Positions 10,007 through 20,287 of a stretch of DNA of 64,000 nt are shown here, piece by piece. Source of the stretch: Sphingomonadaceae bacterium (GTDB lineage: Bacteria; Pseudomonadota; Alphaproteobacteria; Sphingomonadales; Sphingomonadaceae). The stretch lies in contig JAJTEF010000024.1 in NCBI GenBank assembly GCA_021300355.1, forward strand, positions 1 to 64,000. The letters run 5' to 3'. Below the pieces are notes generated by a model, which worked only from the letters and a program-made list of their open reading frames with translations, ran no database searches and was not told the DNA's origin. Each line of letters opens with the position of its first letter. The first letter of the stretch is position 1. A program made the translations under genes and the position numbers.

Positions 10007-11185
10007 ATGCGTGACGCAGTAATCGTATCAACCGCCCGTACCGCCATCGGCAAAGCCTATCGCGGTGGATTTAACGCAACGCTCGGGCCAACGCTCGGCA
10101 GCTATTCGTTGAAGGCCGCTGTGGAGCGCGCTGGCATTGAAGGCGGCGAAATTGATGACGTCCTTTGGGGCTCCGCGCTTCAGCAAGGCACACAGGGCGG
10201 CAACCTTGCACGTCAGGTTGCATTGCGCGCTGGCCTGCCGATTTCTGTTTCGGGCATGACCATGGATCGCCAATGTTCGTCGGGCCTGATGTCCATCGCA
10301 ACTGCAGCCAAGCAAATCATCGTCGACAATGTCGACGTGATGGCAGCTGGTGGTCAGGACTCGATCTCATTGGTGCAAACCAAGGAAATGCGCGTTCAGG
10401 CTGACCCTGCATTGGTTGCTATGCATAATTCGATTTACATGCCGATGCTTCAAACCGCTGAAGTCGTGGCAAAGCGCTACAACATCAGCCGCGATGCGAT
10501 GGACGAATACGCCCTGCAATCGCAGCAGCGCACCGCCGCTGGTCAAGCAGCCGGTTATTTCGATGCTGAAATCATTCCTGTGACCACGATGATGAATGTC
10601 GTGAACAAGGAAACGGGCGAAGTCAGCCAGAAAGAAGTTACCATTGCCAAGGATGAAGGCAATCGCGCCGATACGCAGCTCGCAGGTTTGCAATCGCTTC
10701 AACCCGTGCTCGGTCCAGACATGACCATCACTGCCGGTAACGCCAGCCAGTTGTCCGACGGTTCTTCGGCGTCCATCTTGATGGAAGCCAAGGTTGCGGA
10801 GAAAAAGGGCCTCAACCCGCTTGGTCGTTATGTCGGCATGGCCGTTGCAGGCACAGAGCCAGACGAAATGGGCATTGGCCCCGTGTTCGCAATTCCAAAA
10901 TTGCTGCAGCGTTTTGGCCTAAAGATGGACGACATCGGCATCTGGGAATTGAACGAAGCATTTGCTGTTCAAGTTCTGTACTGCCGCGACAAGCTTGGCA
11001 TTCCAAACGAGTTGCTGAACGTCAATGGCGGTTCGATCTCGATCGGACACCCATATGGTATGACGGGCGCACGTTGCGTCGGCCATACATTGATCGAAGG
11101 CAAACGTCGCGGTGCGAAATATGGCGTCGTCACGATGTGCGTTGGCGGCGGCATGGGCGCAGCCGGCCTTTTTGAAATCTTCTAA
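10007..11185 (+). CDS. Acetyl-CoA C-acyltransferase (thiolase)
   Basis: [15 protein letters not shown] (active Cys), [32 protein letters not shown]. Confidence 0.93.
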   Translation: MRDAVIVSTARTAIGKAYRGGFNATLGPTLGSYSLKAAVERAGIEGGEIDDVLWGSALQQGTQGGNLARQVALRAGLPISVSGMTMDRQCSSGLMSIATAAKQIIVDNVDVMAAGGQDSISLVQTKEMRVQADPALVAMHNSIYMPMLQTAEVVAKRYNISRDAMDEYALQSQQRTAAGQAAGYFDAEIIPVTTMMNVVNKETGEVSQKEVTIAKDEGNRADTQLAGLQSLQPVLGPDMTITAGNASQLSDGSSASILMEAKVAEKKGLNPLGRYVGMAVAGTEPDEMGIGPVFAIPKLLQRFGLKMDDIGIWELNEAFAVQVLYCRDKLGIPNELLNVNGGSISIGHPYGMTGARCVGHTLIEGKRRGAKYGVVTMCVGGGMGAAGLFEIF

Positions 11186-11205
11186 AAACGAAACGGAGCA
11201 GCCGC

Positions 11206-11499
11206 ATGTCAGCTATTGGTGTCATCGCAACTTTAACCGTCGCCGACGGCAAAAACGAAGCCTTTGAGGCTGTGTTTGCAGAGCTTGCGGCTGCCGTTCG
11301 GGCCAATGAACCGGGGAACGTATTTTATACGTTGACCCGGTCACGGTCCAACCCACAGGTTTACAAAGTGCTCGAGCAATATGTCGATCAGGATGCGCTC
11401 ACCGCACATGGCGCCAGCGACTATTTCAAGGCCGCTGGCCCCAAGCTGGCGCCCTGCCTCGCGGGTGCGCCCGATATCGAGTATCTTGATGCGCTATAA
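11206..11499 (+). CDS. Antibiotic biosynthesis monooxygenase (ABM)-domain protein
   Basis: 97 aa; EPGNVFYTLTRSRSNPQVYKVLEQYVDQDALTAHGASDYFK. Confidence 0.85.
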   Translation: MSAIGVIATLTVADGKNEAFEAVFAELAAAVRANEPGNVFYTLTRSRSNPQVYKVLEQYVDQDALTAHGASDYFKAAGPKLAPCLAGAPDIEYLDAL

Positions 11500-11620
11500 A
11501 GCTTAAAACCTCTATTGGGCCGTGAACGCATAAATCTCACCTTCACGGTTTGAGGCCATTTTGTTCAGTGCAAGGAATTCTCCGTAATTCCTGTCACCTT
11601 CATTCCTGCATGTGCATACC

Positions 11621-11666
11621 CTCTGCGCCTCTGCGTGCAAAACAGACCCGCGCAGAGGACGCAGAG
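11621..11666. repeat. Intergenic inverted repeat (CTCTGCG-CCTCTGCG type)
   Basis: ctctgcgcctctgcg (11621-11635) vs cgcagaggacgcagag (11651-11666), reverse-complementary except one extra base. Confidence 0.7.
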
Positions 11667-11684
11667 GTACACATTCCCAACCCC

Positions 11685-11773
11685 CGTCACCCTGAACTGG
11701 TTTCAGGGTCCATTTATCCTTTATAGCTCTGAGCGTGCTGCACGATGGACCCTGAACGTGTTTCAGGGTGACG
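11685..11773. repeat. Large nested inverted repeat (CACCCTGAA...TTCAGGGT)
   Basis: Arm cgtcaccctgaactggtttcagggtccat (11685-11713) pairs with atggaccctgaacgtgtttcagggtgacg (11745-11773), 24/29; each arm is itself a palindrome. Confidence 0.85.
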
Positions 11774-11934
11774 AAGTGGAAGGATGACGGCCCGCAACGT
11801 CCGCCGCAACATGGCAGCTTTCATCGGCAAATATGGGCAGCACCGCGCGCGATGATAAACTGCCCATCGACGGGCCAGCGTTCAACGGTGGCAGTGATGT
11901 GCAATGTCATAAACGCAACATGGCACCAATGGCC

Positions 11935-13176
11935 CTAGCCATTGTGGCTGACAATCCAGTCTTCGACGACCGGTGCAATTTTTTCGCGCCATTTGCTGCC
12001 GTTGAAGATGCCATAATGGCCAACTTCAGGCGCCATATGATATTTCTTGAGCGCGTCAGGCAAAGCCGTCGCAATGTTGAGCGCCGCCTTGGTTTGCCCA
12101 AGGCCGCTGATGTCGTCCCGCTCACCTTCAATCGCCAGCAGGCCGATGTCCGTAATCGCGCCGGGATCAACGAGCTTACCGCGATAGTTGAATTCGCCCT
12201 TGGGCAACAAATGACGCTGAAAAACAGTATCGACGGTCTGCAGATAAAATTCCGCCGTCATGTCGCAGACGGAGCGATATTCGTCGTAAAATTCTTTGTG
12301 CCGATCCGCGCTTTCGCCGTCGCCTTTGACGAGGTCGGAGAACATCGACCAATGGCTGACCATATGGTTACCCAAATTCATCGACATAAAGCCCGAGAGC
12401 TGCAGAAAACCGGGATATACCCGACGGCCCGAACCTTTATAATAAGGCGGGACGGTCGCAATGACATTTTGTACGAACCATTCATGCGGGCGGCGTGTGG
12501 CGTGGTCGTTTACCGCCGTCGGCGCTTCGCGGGTGTCGATTGGGCCGCCCATCATCGTCAAGGTGCGTGGCCGCAACGGATGGTCCTTGGCGCTAATCAC
12601 CGCAGCTGCGGCATAGGCCGGGACCGAAGGCTGACATACCGCCAACATATGCGCGCCGCGTCCGCCGGCATCGGGGCCGATGAATTCAAGCCATTCGATG
12701 AGATAATCGATGTAGGTTTCAAGATCAAAGCCGCCGCCGATCAACGGCACATCGCGCGCATCTTTCCAATCGGTGATATACACATCATGCGTTGGGATCA
12801 TGCGTTCGACCGTTCCGCGCAACAGTGTCGCGAAATGACCCGACATCGGGGCGCAAATGAGCAACCGCGGTTTCGCGCTGCTGCCTTCATAAACGAACCG
12901 CTTCAGCTGTCCAAAGGGCTTGCGCGCCAGATTCTCTTCTTGAACCGGCATCGTCTTTCCATCGACAGTAACGCTGTCCAATCCGAATGCAGGCTTTCCG
13001 CGTGGCAGAACTGAATGCGCAAACACGTCCAATGCCGACGCCGCGATGGGGGCAAGACCGCCGACACTAAATGGCCCGGTGAAATTCTTGAGCACATCTG
13101 CCTGCGCCTGTGCAATTTTTCCTGCACCTGCTAACCAGCTCCGTTGCATATCATAACCGGTATAAAGCATTTGCAA
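11935..13176 (-). CDS. phaZ: Intracellular polyhydroxyalkanoate depolymerase
   Basis: MLYTGYDMQRSWLAGAGK...DVYITDWKDARDVPL...HMLAVCQPSVP (lipase-box-like C). Confidence 0.9.
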   Translation of the reverse strand: MQMLYTGYDMQRSWLAGAGKIAQAQADVLKNFTGPFSVGGLAPIAASALDVFAHSVLPRGKPAFGLDSVTVDGKTMPVQEENLARKPFGQLKRFVYEGSSAKPRLLICAPMSGHFATLLRGTVERMIPTHDVYITDWKDARDVPLIGGGFDLETYIDYLIEWLEFIGPDAGGRGAHMLAVCQPSVPAYAAAAVISAKDHPLRPRTLTMMGGPIDTREAPTAVNDHATRRPHEWFVQNVIATVPPYYKGSGRRVYPGFLQLSGFMSMNLGNHMVSHWSMFSDLVKGDGESADRHKEFYDEYRSVCDMTAEFYLQTVDTVFQRHLLPKGEFNYRGKLVDPGAITDIGLLAIEGERDDISGLGQTKAALNIATALPDALKKYHMAPEVGHYGIFNGSKWREKIAPVVEDWIVSHNG

Positions 13177-13322
13177 TCCTTAGATTTCGGTCTTTCTGCC
13201 CCGAAAAATAGGGCATTCTTGTCGAATCCATAAGCGTTTATTGTGCATTGCACCATAGAAAAAGGCATCAGCATCATCTGTCGCGCATTGTTACCGCTTC
13301 GGCGCACTGCTAGGCGGGCGAA

Positions 13323-15128
13323 ATGACGAACGAAATTTCCGACATCCCAACAACGCCTACAGCCGACGCCATTGAAGCGCCTGTCGTAAAACAAAAGCTT
13401 AATGTCGGCAGCTTGCGGATGATCGGGCACTTTACGATCAAATACCCACGACAGATTGCATATGCGCTTCTCGCACTCATTGGGGCAGCGTCATCGACCC
13501 TGGCTATCCCTTATGGCCTGCGGCTGATTATTGATGAGGGCTTTGCGAAAAATGGCGGCGACCCCGCGCCATATTTTTATCTGCTGCTGGGCATTGTCGT
13601 CATCATCGGTGTTTCGACAGCATTTCGTTTTTACTTTGTCAGCTGGTTGGGTGAACGCGTCGTCGGCGACATCCGCGTTGCCGTTCAAAGCAACTTGCTG
13701 CGGCTTGCGCCACGCTTTTTTGAAGAGAATAGGCCCGGCGAAATCGCGAGCCGGATGACCGCTGATACGGCGATTATCGAACAGATTGTTGGCACCACGG
13801 TGTCGGTTGCGTTGCGGAATATCTTTATCGGTATCGGCGGCGTGACATTGCTTTTTGGCTTGGCGCCAAGTCTGGCCATTTGGCTTTTGGCGGGCATTCC
13901 GGTTGTTGTACTGCCAATCGTTTTTCTCGGTCGGCGGTTGGAAAAGGCATCGCGCACCAGTCAGGATAATGTCGCCAGCGTCGGCACCATCATTTCCGAA
14001 GCCCTTGGCGCAATCAAAATCGTTCAGGCATTTGGTCAAGAAACGCGTGAGGGCGTCAGATTTGCAGATGCGGTCGAGGGCACATTTGCAGCCGCGAAAA
14101 AGCGTATAAGGATACGCGCGTTCCTGACAGCGTTGGTCATGGCGCTCATTTTCGGCGGCATCACGCTGCTGGTGTGGGAAGGCACGGACCAAGTCAAAGA
14201 AGGCGTTATAACCTCCGGCACATTGTTCGCCGTAGTGCTCTATGGCGCACTTGTCGCCGGATCCTTCGGCGCATTGACCGAAGTATATGGGGACCTTGTG
14301 CGCGCATCGGGCGCGGCTTCGCGGTTGGCAGAGTTGCTGCATGAAGTACCCGAAATTGCGCCTCCCGCCAGCCCTGTTGTTATGCCACCAGCGCGCGGTC
14401 AGCTTGAGTTTCAGCATGTCCGGTTCCGCTATCCCACCCGACCCGGAGTTGCTGCGCTTGACGATTTCAGCCTGAAGATTTCCCCCGGAGAGACAGTCGC
14501 TGTCGTCGGGCCATCAGGCGCAGGCAAGTCGACCTTGTTCCAGCTTGCTGAACGTTTTTACGACCCTGAGGCTGGCACTGTCCGCATTGATGGCGTGGCG
14601 CTGACCAGTGCAGATCCAGCCGAGTTCCGCCAGCGCATCGCCCTGGTTCCTCAAGACACCGTTTTATTCGCGGCCTCTGCGCGGGACAATTTGCGCTATG
14701 GTCATTGGCTGGCGGACGATGCCGCCATTTGGGCGGCAGCAGAGCAAGCGAATGCCGCGGAGTTCCTGCGTGCCTTGCCAGAGGGTCTGGACACGTTTTT
14801 GGGCGAGAGCGGTGCGCGGCTATCTGGTGGTCAGCGACAGCGCCTTGCGATTGCCCGCGCGCTGCTGCGCGATGCCCCAATACTGTTGCTCGACGAAGCT
14901 ACCAGTGCGCTGGATGCCGAAAGCGAACGCCTTGTTCAGGACGCGCTTGAACGCCTCATGATTGGCCGCACGACCATCGTCATTGCCCACCGTTTGGCGA
15001 CCGTGCGCTCGGCCGACCGCATCATTGTCATGGATCAGGGCAAGATTGTTGAAGAAGGCGACCACGCGACCCTTAGTGCGGCGGGCGGCCTATATTCACG
15101 TTTGGCCAGCCTGCAGTTTGACGCTTAA
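13323..15128 (+). CDS. ABC transporter, fused transmembrane and ATP-binding domains (MsbA-like)
   Basis: Walker A GPSGAGKST, signature LSGGQRQRLAIARAL, Walker B ILLLDEATSALD. Confidence 0.93.
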   Translation: MTNEISDIPTTPTADAIEAPVVKQKLNVGSLRMIGHFTIKYPRQIAYALLALIGAASSTLAIPYGLRLIIDEGFAKNGGDPAPYFYLLLGIVVIIGVSTAFRFYFVSWLGERVVGDIRVAVQSNLLRLAPRFFEENRPGEIASRMTADTAIIEQIVGTTVSVALRNIFIGIGGVTLLFGLAPSLAIWLLAGIPVVVLPIVFLGRRLEKASRTSQDNVASVGTIISEALGAIKIVQAFGQETREGVRFADAVEGTFAAAKKRIRIRAFLTALVMALIFGGITLLVWEGTDQVKEGVITSGTLFAVVLYGALVAGSFGALTEVYGDLVRASGAASRLAELLHEVPEIAPPASPVVMPPARGQLEFQHVRFRYPTRPGVAALDDFSLKISPGETVAVVGPSGAGKSTLFQLAERFYDPEAGTVRIDGVALTSADPAEFRQRIALVPQDTVLFAASARDNLRYGHWLADDAAIWAAAEQANAAEFLRALPEGLDTFLGESGARLSGGQRQRLAIARALLRDAPILLLDEATSALDAESERLVQDALERLMIGRTTIVIAHRLATVRSADRIIVMDQGKIVEEGDHATLSAAGGLYSRLASLQFDA

Positions 15129-15574
15129 AAAGACGCGCGCAAACGGTCGCGCATTGCATGTGGTTCCGACGCCTGCGGAACAGGGGCGCGCATTTTTTCG
15201 CTGAGCCGCTGAAGCCGGTCATATAATTCTTCGCTCGCACCGATCAGCGCTTGCGTCTCTGGAGGAAATTGCAACACCAGCTGCCCATCGCTGGCGGGCG
15301 CATAGCCCAGATTGTTGGTTTCGTTTCGCGCTTCGCTCTCGGTTATTTCGCCAGCGCGCAATGCCTTTTGGTTCAACAACCACGCAATGCTGTGCATCAG
15401 ACGCGTGGTGACCTTGAGGGACTCGCAGGAGAAAGCGACCGAAATCTCTGGAGACAAATGCCCTGCATCAAAACTGCGGTCAAAACAGGCGCGCGCTTCA
15501 TCGGCGAGCAGCATCGCTTCTGTGTATAGAGAATCCACTAATAATGGGGTCAGTTCAAGTTGTGCGTTGCGCAT
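15125..15574 (-). CDS. DUF1465 family protein
   Basis: 149 aa; SLYTEAMLLADEARACFD...VTTRLMHSIAWLLNQKALRAGEIT. Confidence 0.8.
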   Translation of the reverse strand: MRNAQLELTPLLVDSLYTEAMLLADEARACFDRSFDAGHLSPEISVAFSCESLKVTTRLMHSIAWLLNQKALRAGEITESEARNETNNLGYAPASDGQLVLQFPPETQALIGASEELYDRLQRLSEKMRAPVPQASEPHAMRDRLRASF

Positions 15575-15698
15575 GCGCTTTTATGGCACGGCGTTCGACC
15601 AGATGTTAGTGGAAACGATAATATGGCGGCAACATATTGTCAGTGTACCGGTATGGAACGATCATAGCGCAATTGTAAACGCTTGGGACGGTAACGGG

Positions 15699-15947
15699 TC
15701 AGGCGATAATGTCTGGCACGAGCTGGTCTTCAAGACGCATGATTCGGTCTTTCAATATCAGCTTCTTCTTTTTCAGACGTGCAATCTGAAGCTGATCAAC
15801 GACCGACTGCATGGTTAGCGCCGTAATGGCATCATCCAAATCGCGATGTTCAATCTTCAGTTGTTCCAGCTGCTGCTGGTAGCCGTCGTCGTTCATTCCC
15901 CCTTCTAACCAGGGTCGCGCAAACAAGTCATCGTTAAAAGCGGGCAT
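15699..15947 (-). CDS. YdcH/DUF465 family small coiled-coil protein (start may be the internal ATG near 15896)
   Basis: EHRDLDDAITAL...QIARLKKKKLILKDRIMRLED. Confidence 0.8.
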   Translation of the reverse strand: MPAFNDDLFARPWLEGGMNDDGYQQQLEQLKIEHRDLDDAITALTMQSVVDQLQIARLKKKKLILKDRIMRLEDQLVPDIIA

Positions 15948-16066
15948 GATTGCGGGGGCATGATTTTGGCGTCCGCCAAACGGAAAATTATCGGCAAGAC
16001 TCGCGCGATGTTTCGTGATTTACTTCGGCTGTTGGACCACCGAGTCTCACACTGAAGGAGAATGAT

Positions 16067-16237
16067 GTGAATATTAATCATCTGTCCGCACTTCGCAGCA
16101 AACATGCTGATCTTGAACAAAAGTTGCAGCGCGAAGAACATAGACCTTTTCCTGACACCGGCATCATTCTGAGCCTTAAGAAGCAGAAACTGCAACTTAA
16201 GGACGTACTTATGCAGGAATCGGCCGCAACTGGCTGA
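16067..16237 (+). CDS. Second YdcH/DUF465-like small protein, GTG start
   Basis: 56 aa VNINHLSALRSKHADLEQKLQREEHRPFPDTGIILSLKKQKLQLKDVLMQESAATG, hand translated; preceded by actgaaggagaa. Confidence 0.78.
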   Translation: MNINHLSALRSKHADLEQKLQREEHRPFPDTGIILSLKKQKLQLKDVLMQESAATG

Positions 16238-16287
16238 CTACGAATAATTTCAAGCGGGGTATCGCTTGCCTTTTGTGTCTCTGCTAG

Positions 16288-18561
16288 ATGGGGCATATGG
16301 AAAGCGCCACCCGTTCCGCCCGCAACATATTGACCGGTCTTCACGAAGTGATGGCCTCGCGAAACCATGCGCAAGGCAAATTGAACCATGTGGTCAACAT
16401 CATTGGTGAAGCGCTGTCGAGCGAAGTGTGCTCAATCTACCTGTTGCGCGATGGTGCGCTTGAATTATTTGCGACGCGCGGATTGAACGAAGCGGCGGTC
16501 CACGTCACCCGGCTCGGCCTGGGCGAAGGCCTTGTCGGCACGATTGCGGAAAATGTCGAAACATTGAACTTGGATGAGGCCGCAGCCCACCCTAATTTCC
16601 GCTATGTGCCCGAAACAGGCGAAGAACGCTTTCACAGCTTTGCAGGCGTGCCGATTGTGCGTTCCGAACGCGCAGTTGGCGTATTGGCCGTGCAACATGT
16701 CGAACCACGGAAATATGAAGAGGTCGAAATTGAGGCGCTTCAAACCGTCGCAATGGTGCTGTCAGAACTGATCGCCAATGCAGACCTTGTCGACGAGCCA
16801 AGCGCGCGGGGCGGGAATGACACCGGCACGATTAGCCTCACGGGCCTGCCGCTCGTAAAAGGCGCTGCTGCCGGCGTTGCCATTTTTCATCAGCCCAATG
16901 TCCGTATTGAACATACCGTCGCTGAGGATATCGAAGCCGAGCGTCACCGCGTTTATTCCGCCTTTGATAAAATGCGCGAACAAATCGACCGCATGGCCAG
17001 CCAAATTGATTTCGGCACGGGCGGCGAGCATGAAGAGGTCATCGCGACCTACAAGATGTTCGCATATGACGAAGGCTGGAGCCGCCGCATTAACGAGGCA
17101 ATCGACAGCGGCCTGACGGCGGAAGCCGCCATTGAACGCGTCCAGCAACGCACCCGCATGCGTATGCGTCAGATTGACGATGCGCTGCTTGCGGACCGCA
17201 TGCATGATCTGGAGGATCTATCCAACCGGTTGCTGCGCATTGTGTCGGGTCAGATGAGTACCGCGGCGCAACTCGGTCTGAAAAAAGACTCGATCCTGAT
17301 TGCGCGCAATTTGGGCCCGGCCGAGCTGCTGGAATATGACAAACGGCGTCTGCGCGGCGTGGTGCTTGAAGAAGGATCGCTGACCGCGCACGTCGTGATT
17401 GTCGCGCGCGCGATGGGTATCCCCGTGCTGGGCCGCGTACAAGGCATCCGCCACAAGGTGCGCGATGGCGACATGCTACTTCTGAACGCCGACGAAAAAA
17501 GCGTCATCGTCAGGCCATCGTCAGCTGCCGAAGAGCTTTTCCAACATGATCTGGTCGACCGGCAAAAGAAAAAAGCCCGCTATGCAGCGATGCGTGACGC
17601 GGCATCGGTCACCAATGATGGCGTGCCGGTGACGTTAATGATCAACGCCGGATTGCGCGACGATATGTCGGCTTTGGCCACCACCGGTGCAGAAGGTGTG
17701 GGCCTGTTCCGCACAGAATTCCAGTTTCTGATATCGGCCACGCTGCCGCAACGTGAGCGTCAGCAACGTTTTTATCGCGACGTGCTTGACGCGGCAGGCG
17801 ACAAGCCGGTCATTTTTCGTACGCTCGATATCGGCGGCGACAAAACCCTACCCTATTTGAAAGACGAAACGAGCGAGGAAGAAAATCCTGCTCTCGGCTG
17901 GCGCGCGCTGCGCCTGTCTTTGGACCATGCAGGGCTGATGAAGGCGCAGGCCCGCGCGCTCATTGAAGCATCCGCTGGCCGCACATTGAACGTCATGTTT
18001 CCGATGGTGTCAGAGCCGTGGGAATTTGACGCGGCCCGAGAAATATTTGAAGGCCAGATGCAATTTTTGGGTCGGCAAAAGAAACGGCTGCCGACAAAAA
18101 TCCGTTATGGTGCAATGCTCGAGGTGCCGGCGCTGGCCGAAACACTTGATATGTTGCTGCCTAAAATCGATTTTCTGTCGATTGGTACGAATGACCTCAC
18201 CCAGTTCCTGTTTGCAGCAGACCGTGCTGACCCGCGCTTGGCCGAGCGATATGATTGGCTGAGCCCCGCCATTTTGCGTTTCATCCGGCGCGTGGTTCAG
18301 ACAACGGACGGCTATCCCGTCGACGTCGCGGTATGCGGCGAAATGGGTGGGCGGACACTTGAAGCGCTCGCGTTGATTGGCCTGGGCATCCATCGCCTGT
18401 CGATCACGCCAGCGGCCGTCGGTCCCATAAAAGCGATGGTGCGCACCACCAACCATGCCGACATCCGCAAGAAGATGGATGAGCTGCTGAAAAATCCCAC
18501 CGGGAATTTGCGTGAGGAGCTGGCCATATGGGCGGCAAGCCAAGGCATTGAAACCGGCTAA
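16288..18561 (+). CDS. ptsP: Phosphoenolpyruvate-protein phosphotransferase PtsP (GAF + EI, nitrogen PTS)
   Basis: N-terminal GAF domain; LTAHVVIVARAMGIPVL, GVGLFRTEFQFL, CGEMGG. Confidence 0.94.
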   Translation: MGHMESATRSARNILTGLHEVMASRNHAQGKLNHVVNIIGEALSSEVCSIYLLRDGALELFATRGLNEAAVHVTRLGLGEGLVGTIAENVETLNLDEAAAHPNFRYVPETGEERFHSFAGVPIVRSERAVGVLAVQHVEPRKYEEVEIEALQTVAMVLSELIANADLVDEPSARGGNDTGTISLTGLPLVKGAAAGVAIFHQPNVRIEHTVAEDIEAERHRVYSAFDKMREQIDRMASQIDFGTGGEHEEVIATYKMFAYDEGWSRRINEAIDSGLTAEAAIERVQQRTRMRMRQIDDALLADRMHDLEDLSNRLLRIVSGQMSTAAQLGLKKDSILIARNLGPAELLEYDKRRLRGVVLEEGSLTAHVVIVARAMGIPVLGRVQGIRHKVRDGDMLLLNADEKSVIVRPSSAAEELFQHDLVDRQKKKARYAAMRDAASVTNDGVPVTLMINAGLRDDMSALATTGAEGVGLFRTEFQFLISATLPQRERQQRFYRDVLDAAGDKPVIFRTLDIGGDKTLPYLKDETSEEENPALGWRALRLSLDHAGLMKAQARALIEASAGRTLNVMFPMVSEPWEFDAAREIFEGQMQFLGRQKKRLPTKIRYGAMLEVPALAETLDMLLPKIDFLSIGTNDLTQFLFAADRADPRLAERYDWLSPAILRFIRRVVQTTDGYPVDVAVCGEMGGRTLEALALIGLGIHRLSITPAAVGPIKAMVRTTNHADIRKKMDELLKNPTGNLREELAIWAASQGIETG

Positions 18562-18664
18562 TTTGCAGGATTTCCGAAAGGTGCAAAGTTGTAATCGCCG
18601 TTGACTTTATCAACAAGATGACCATTGTCCGCATAACTGCACAAAGAGGTGGAAAAAACGGGGT

Positions 18665-19225
18665 GTGGAGATTGCAGTGGACTTATTAGCGACTGTTGAC
18701 GAAGATCACGGATCCGTAGGTAGCCAGCTAAAAGCAGGCCGCGAACGGCTAGGCCTTAGTCTATCCGATATCGCCGCAAAAACGCGTGTGCCGACTCGCC
18801 ACCTCGAATCTATCGAGCAATCAGATTTTGATGCCCTCCCGGGCCAAACATACACGCTCGGTTTCGCGCGATCTTATGCCAATGCCGTCGACATGGATGC
18901 TGCGGCAATTAGTGAGGCGATGCGCTGGGAATTGGCGCGCAGTGGCCATGAAGGCTATCAGGCACCAGCTCAAAACTACGAACCAGCCGACCCCGCGCGC
19001 GTGCCTTCGAAAACACTCGCATGGACATCAGCTGCAATCGCGGCAGTGGCGCTGGCGGCATATTTGATTTTCAGAAGCCTGACACTCACAGATGCTGCGC
19101 CAGCCGACAAACCGGTCACGTCACCGATCTCAGTAAAGCCAGCCGCCACAGCGCCGATCGCGCCTCTGCCGGCAAATAGTGCTGACCCTGCTCAGCAAAG
19201 TACCGACAACGCGGAACAAATCTAA
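18665..19225 (+). CDS. RodZ-like HTH domain protein with one TM segment
   Basis: GSQLKAGRERLGLSLSDIAAKTRVPTRHLESIEQSDFDALPGQTYTLGFARSYA; TM after residue 115. Confidence 0.82.
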   Translation: MEIAVDLLATVDEDHGSVGSQLKAGRERLGLSLSDIAAKTRVPTRHLESIEQSDFDALPGQTYTLGFARSYANAVDMDAAAISEAMRWELARSGHEGYQAPAQNYEPADPARVPSKTLAWTSAAIAAVALAAYLIFRSLTLTDAAPADKPVTSPISVKPAATAPIAPLPANSADPAQQSTDNAEQI

Positions 19226-19327
19226 ATAAAATCAGGTTTTCTTTGCACTGAAATGGTGTGATGGGTATTTGTCGCGTTGGTCCAATCAGCGATACGTCCA
19301 AACTTGTCAGTTTAAGGGGAATGAGCA

Positions 19328-20287
19328 ATGAATTTTCGGCTTGCTTTGTTGAGCGGCGCAGCATTTGCACTCAGCGCATCCGCAGTTGCGCAAGATGCAA
19401 ATATTGACGGACGCGTGGGCAAGCTTGAAAGGGAAATGCGCGCTGTCCAGCGTCAGGTCTTTCCCGCAGGTGCCGGCAAATTTATCGCGCCTGATATCCA
19501 GTCACCGACCACTGCGAAGCCCGAGACCCCCTCCACCACCTCAGCGACCTCTGACCTGTTGGTGCGTGTCGATGCGTTGGAAGCACAGCTGGCCACTTTA
19601 ACGGGTCAGGTCGAGCAGCAGGGCAACAATATGCGTGGCCTCGAAGCGCGCCTGAAAATCTTGGAAGCGCAGTTGGCGACCGCGCAGCTAGCGAGTGCAC
19701 CACAGGAAACCGCAGTGCCGGCAACCGCACAGGTCACAACCGCTCCAAGCGTCTTACCTGCCGCAGCACCTGTGCCCGCAGCAGTGACCGTCAAGCCAAG
19801 ACCCGTTGTAGCAGCAGCCAAGCCGGTGGCTTCGGCAGCCAAACCGAGCGCAGCCCGCGTTGCCGCAGTTGCGGCCATTGAACGGCCAGCAACTGGCGAC
19901 GCTTTTGAAGATGGCTACACGTATGGCTTCAGATTGTGGGAAGCGAAATTCTACCCAGAAGCGCAAGCCACGCTGGAAGAAACGCTTAAAACATATCCAA
20001 AGCACAGACGTGCAAGCTTCCTGCGCAACTTGCTCGGACGGGCGTGGCTCGACGACAAAAAGCCTGCAACCGCCGTCAAAATTTTCTACGATAACTACAA
20101 AGCCGACCCGCGTGGCGAACGTGCGCCCGACAGTCTGTTTTTCTTAGGGTCAGCTTTAACCGACCTCGGCAAAACGGCTGAGGCATGCGAAGCATATGGT
20201 GAGCTTACAAGAGCCTATCCCGACGTTGCCAGCGGTCGCTTGGCGGATCGGGTCACTGCCGGTAAAACGCGCGCGAAGTGCAAGTAA
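19328..20287 (+). CDS. CpoB/YbgF-like tetratricopeptide protein
   Basis: Signal peptide, coiled coil, then C-terminal TPR region DAFEDGYTYGFRLWEAKFYPEAQATLEETLKTYPKHRRAS; adjacent to tilS. Confidence 0.82.
   Translation: MNFRLALLSGAAFALSASAVAQDANIDGRVGKLEREMRAVQRQVFPAGAGKFIAPDIQSPTTAKPETPSTTSATSDLLVRVDALEAQLATLTGQVEQQGNNMRGLEARLKILEAQLATAQLASAPQETAVPATAQVTTAPSVLPAAAPVPAAVTVKPRPVVAAAKPVASAAKPSAARVAAVAAIERPATGDAFEDGYTYGFRLWEAKFYPEAQATLEETLKTYPKHRRASFLRNLLGRAWLDDKKPATAVKIFYDNYKADPRGERAPDSLFFLGSALTDLGKTAEACEAYGELTRAYPDVASGRLADRVTAGKTRAKCK

Noticed and set aside
11833-13014. 393-aa plus-strand ORF
   Set aside because: Fully antisense to phaZ; His/Arg-rich composition typical of the antisense frame; no recognisable domain.
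13491-14417. 308-aa minus-strand ORF
   Set aside because: Antisense to the ABC transporter; composition not protein-like.
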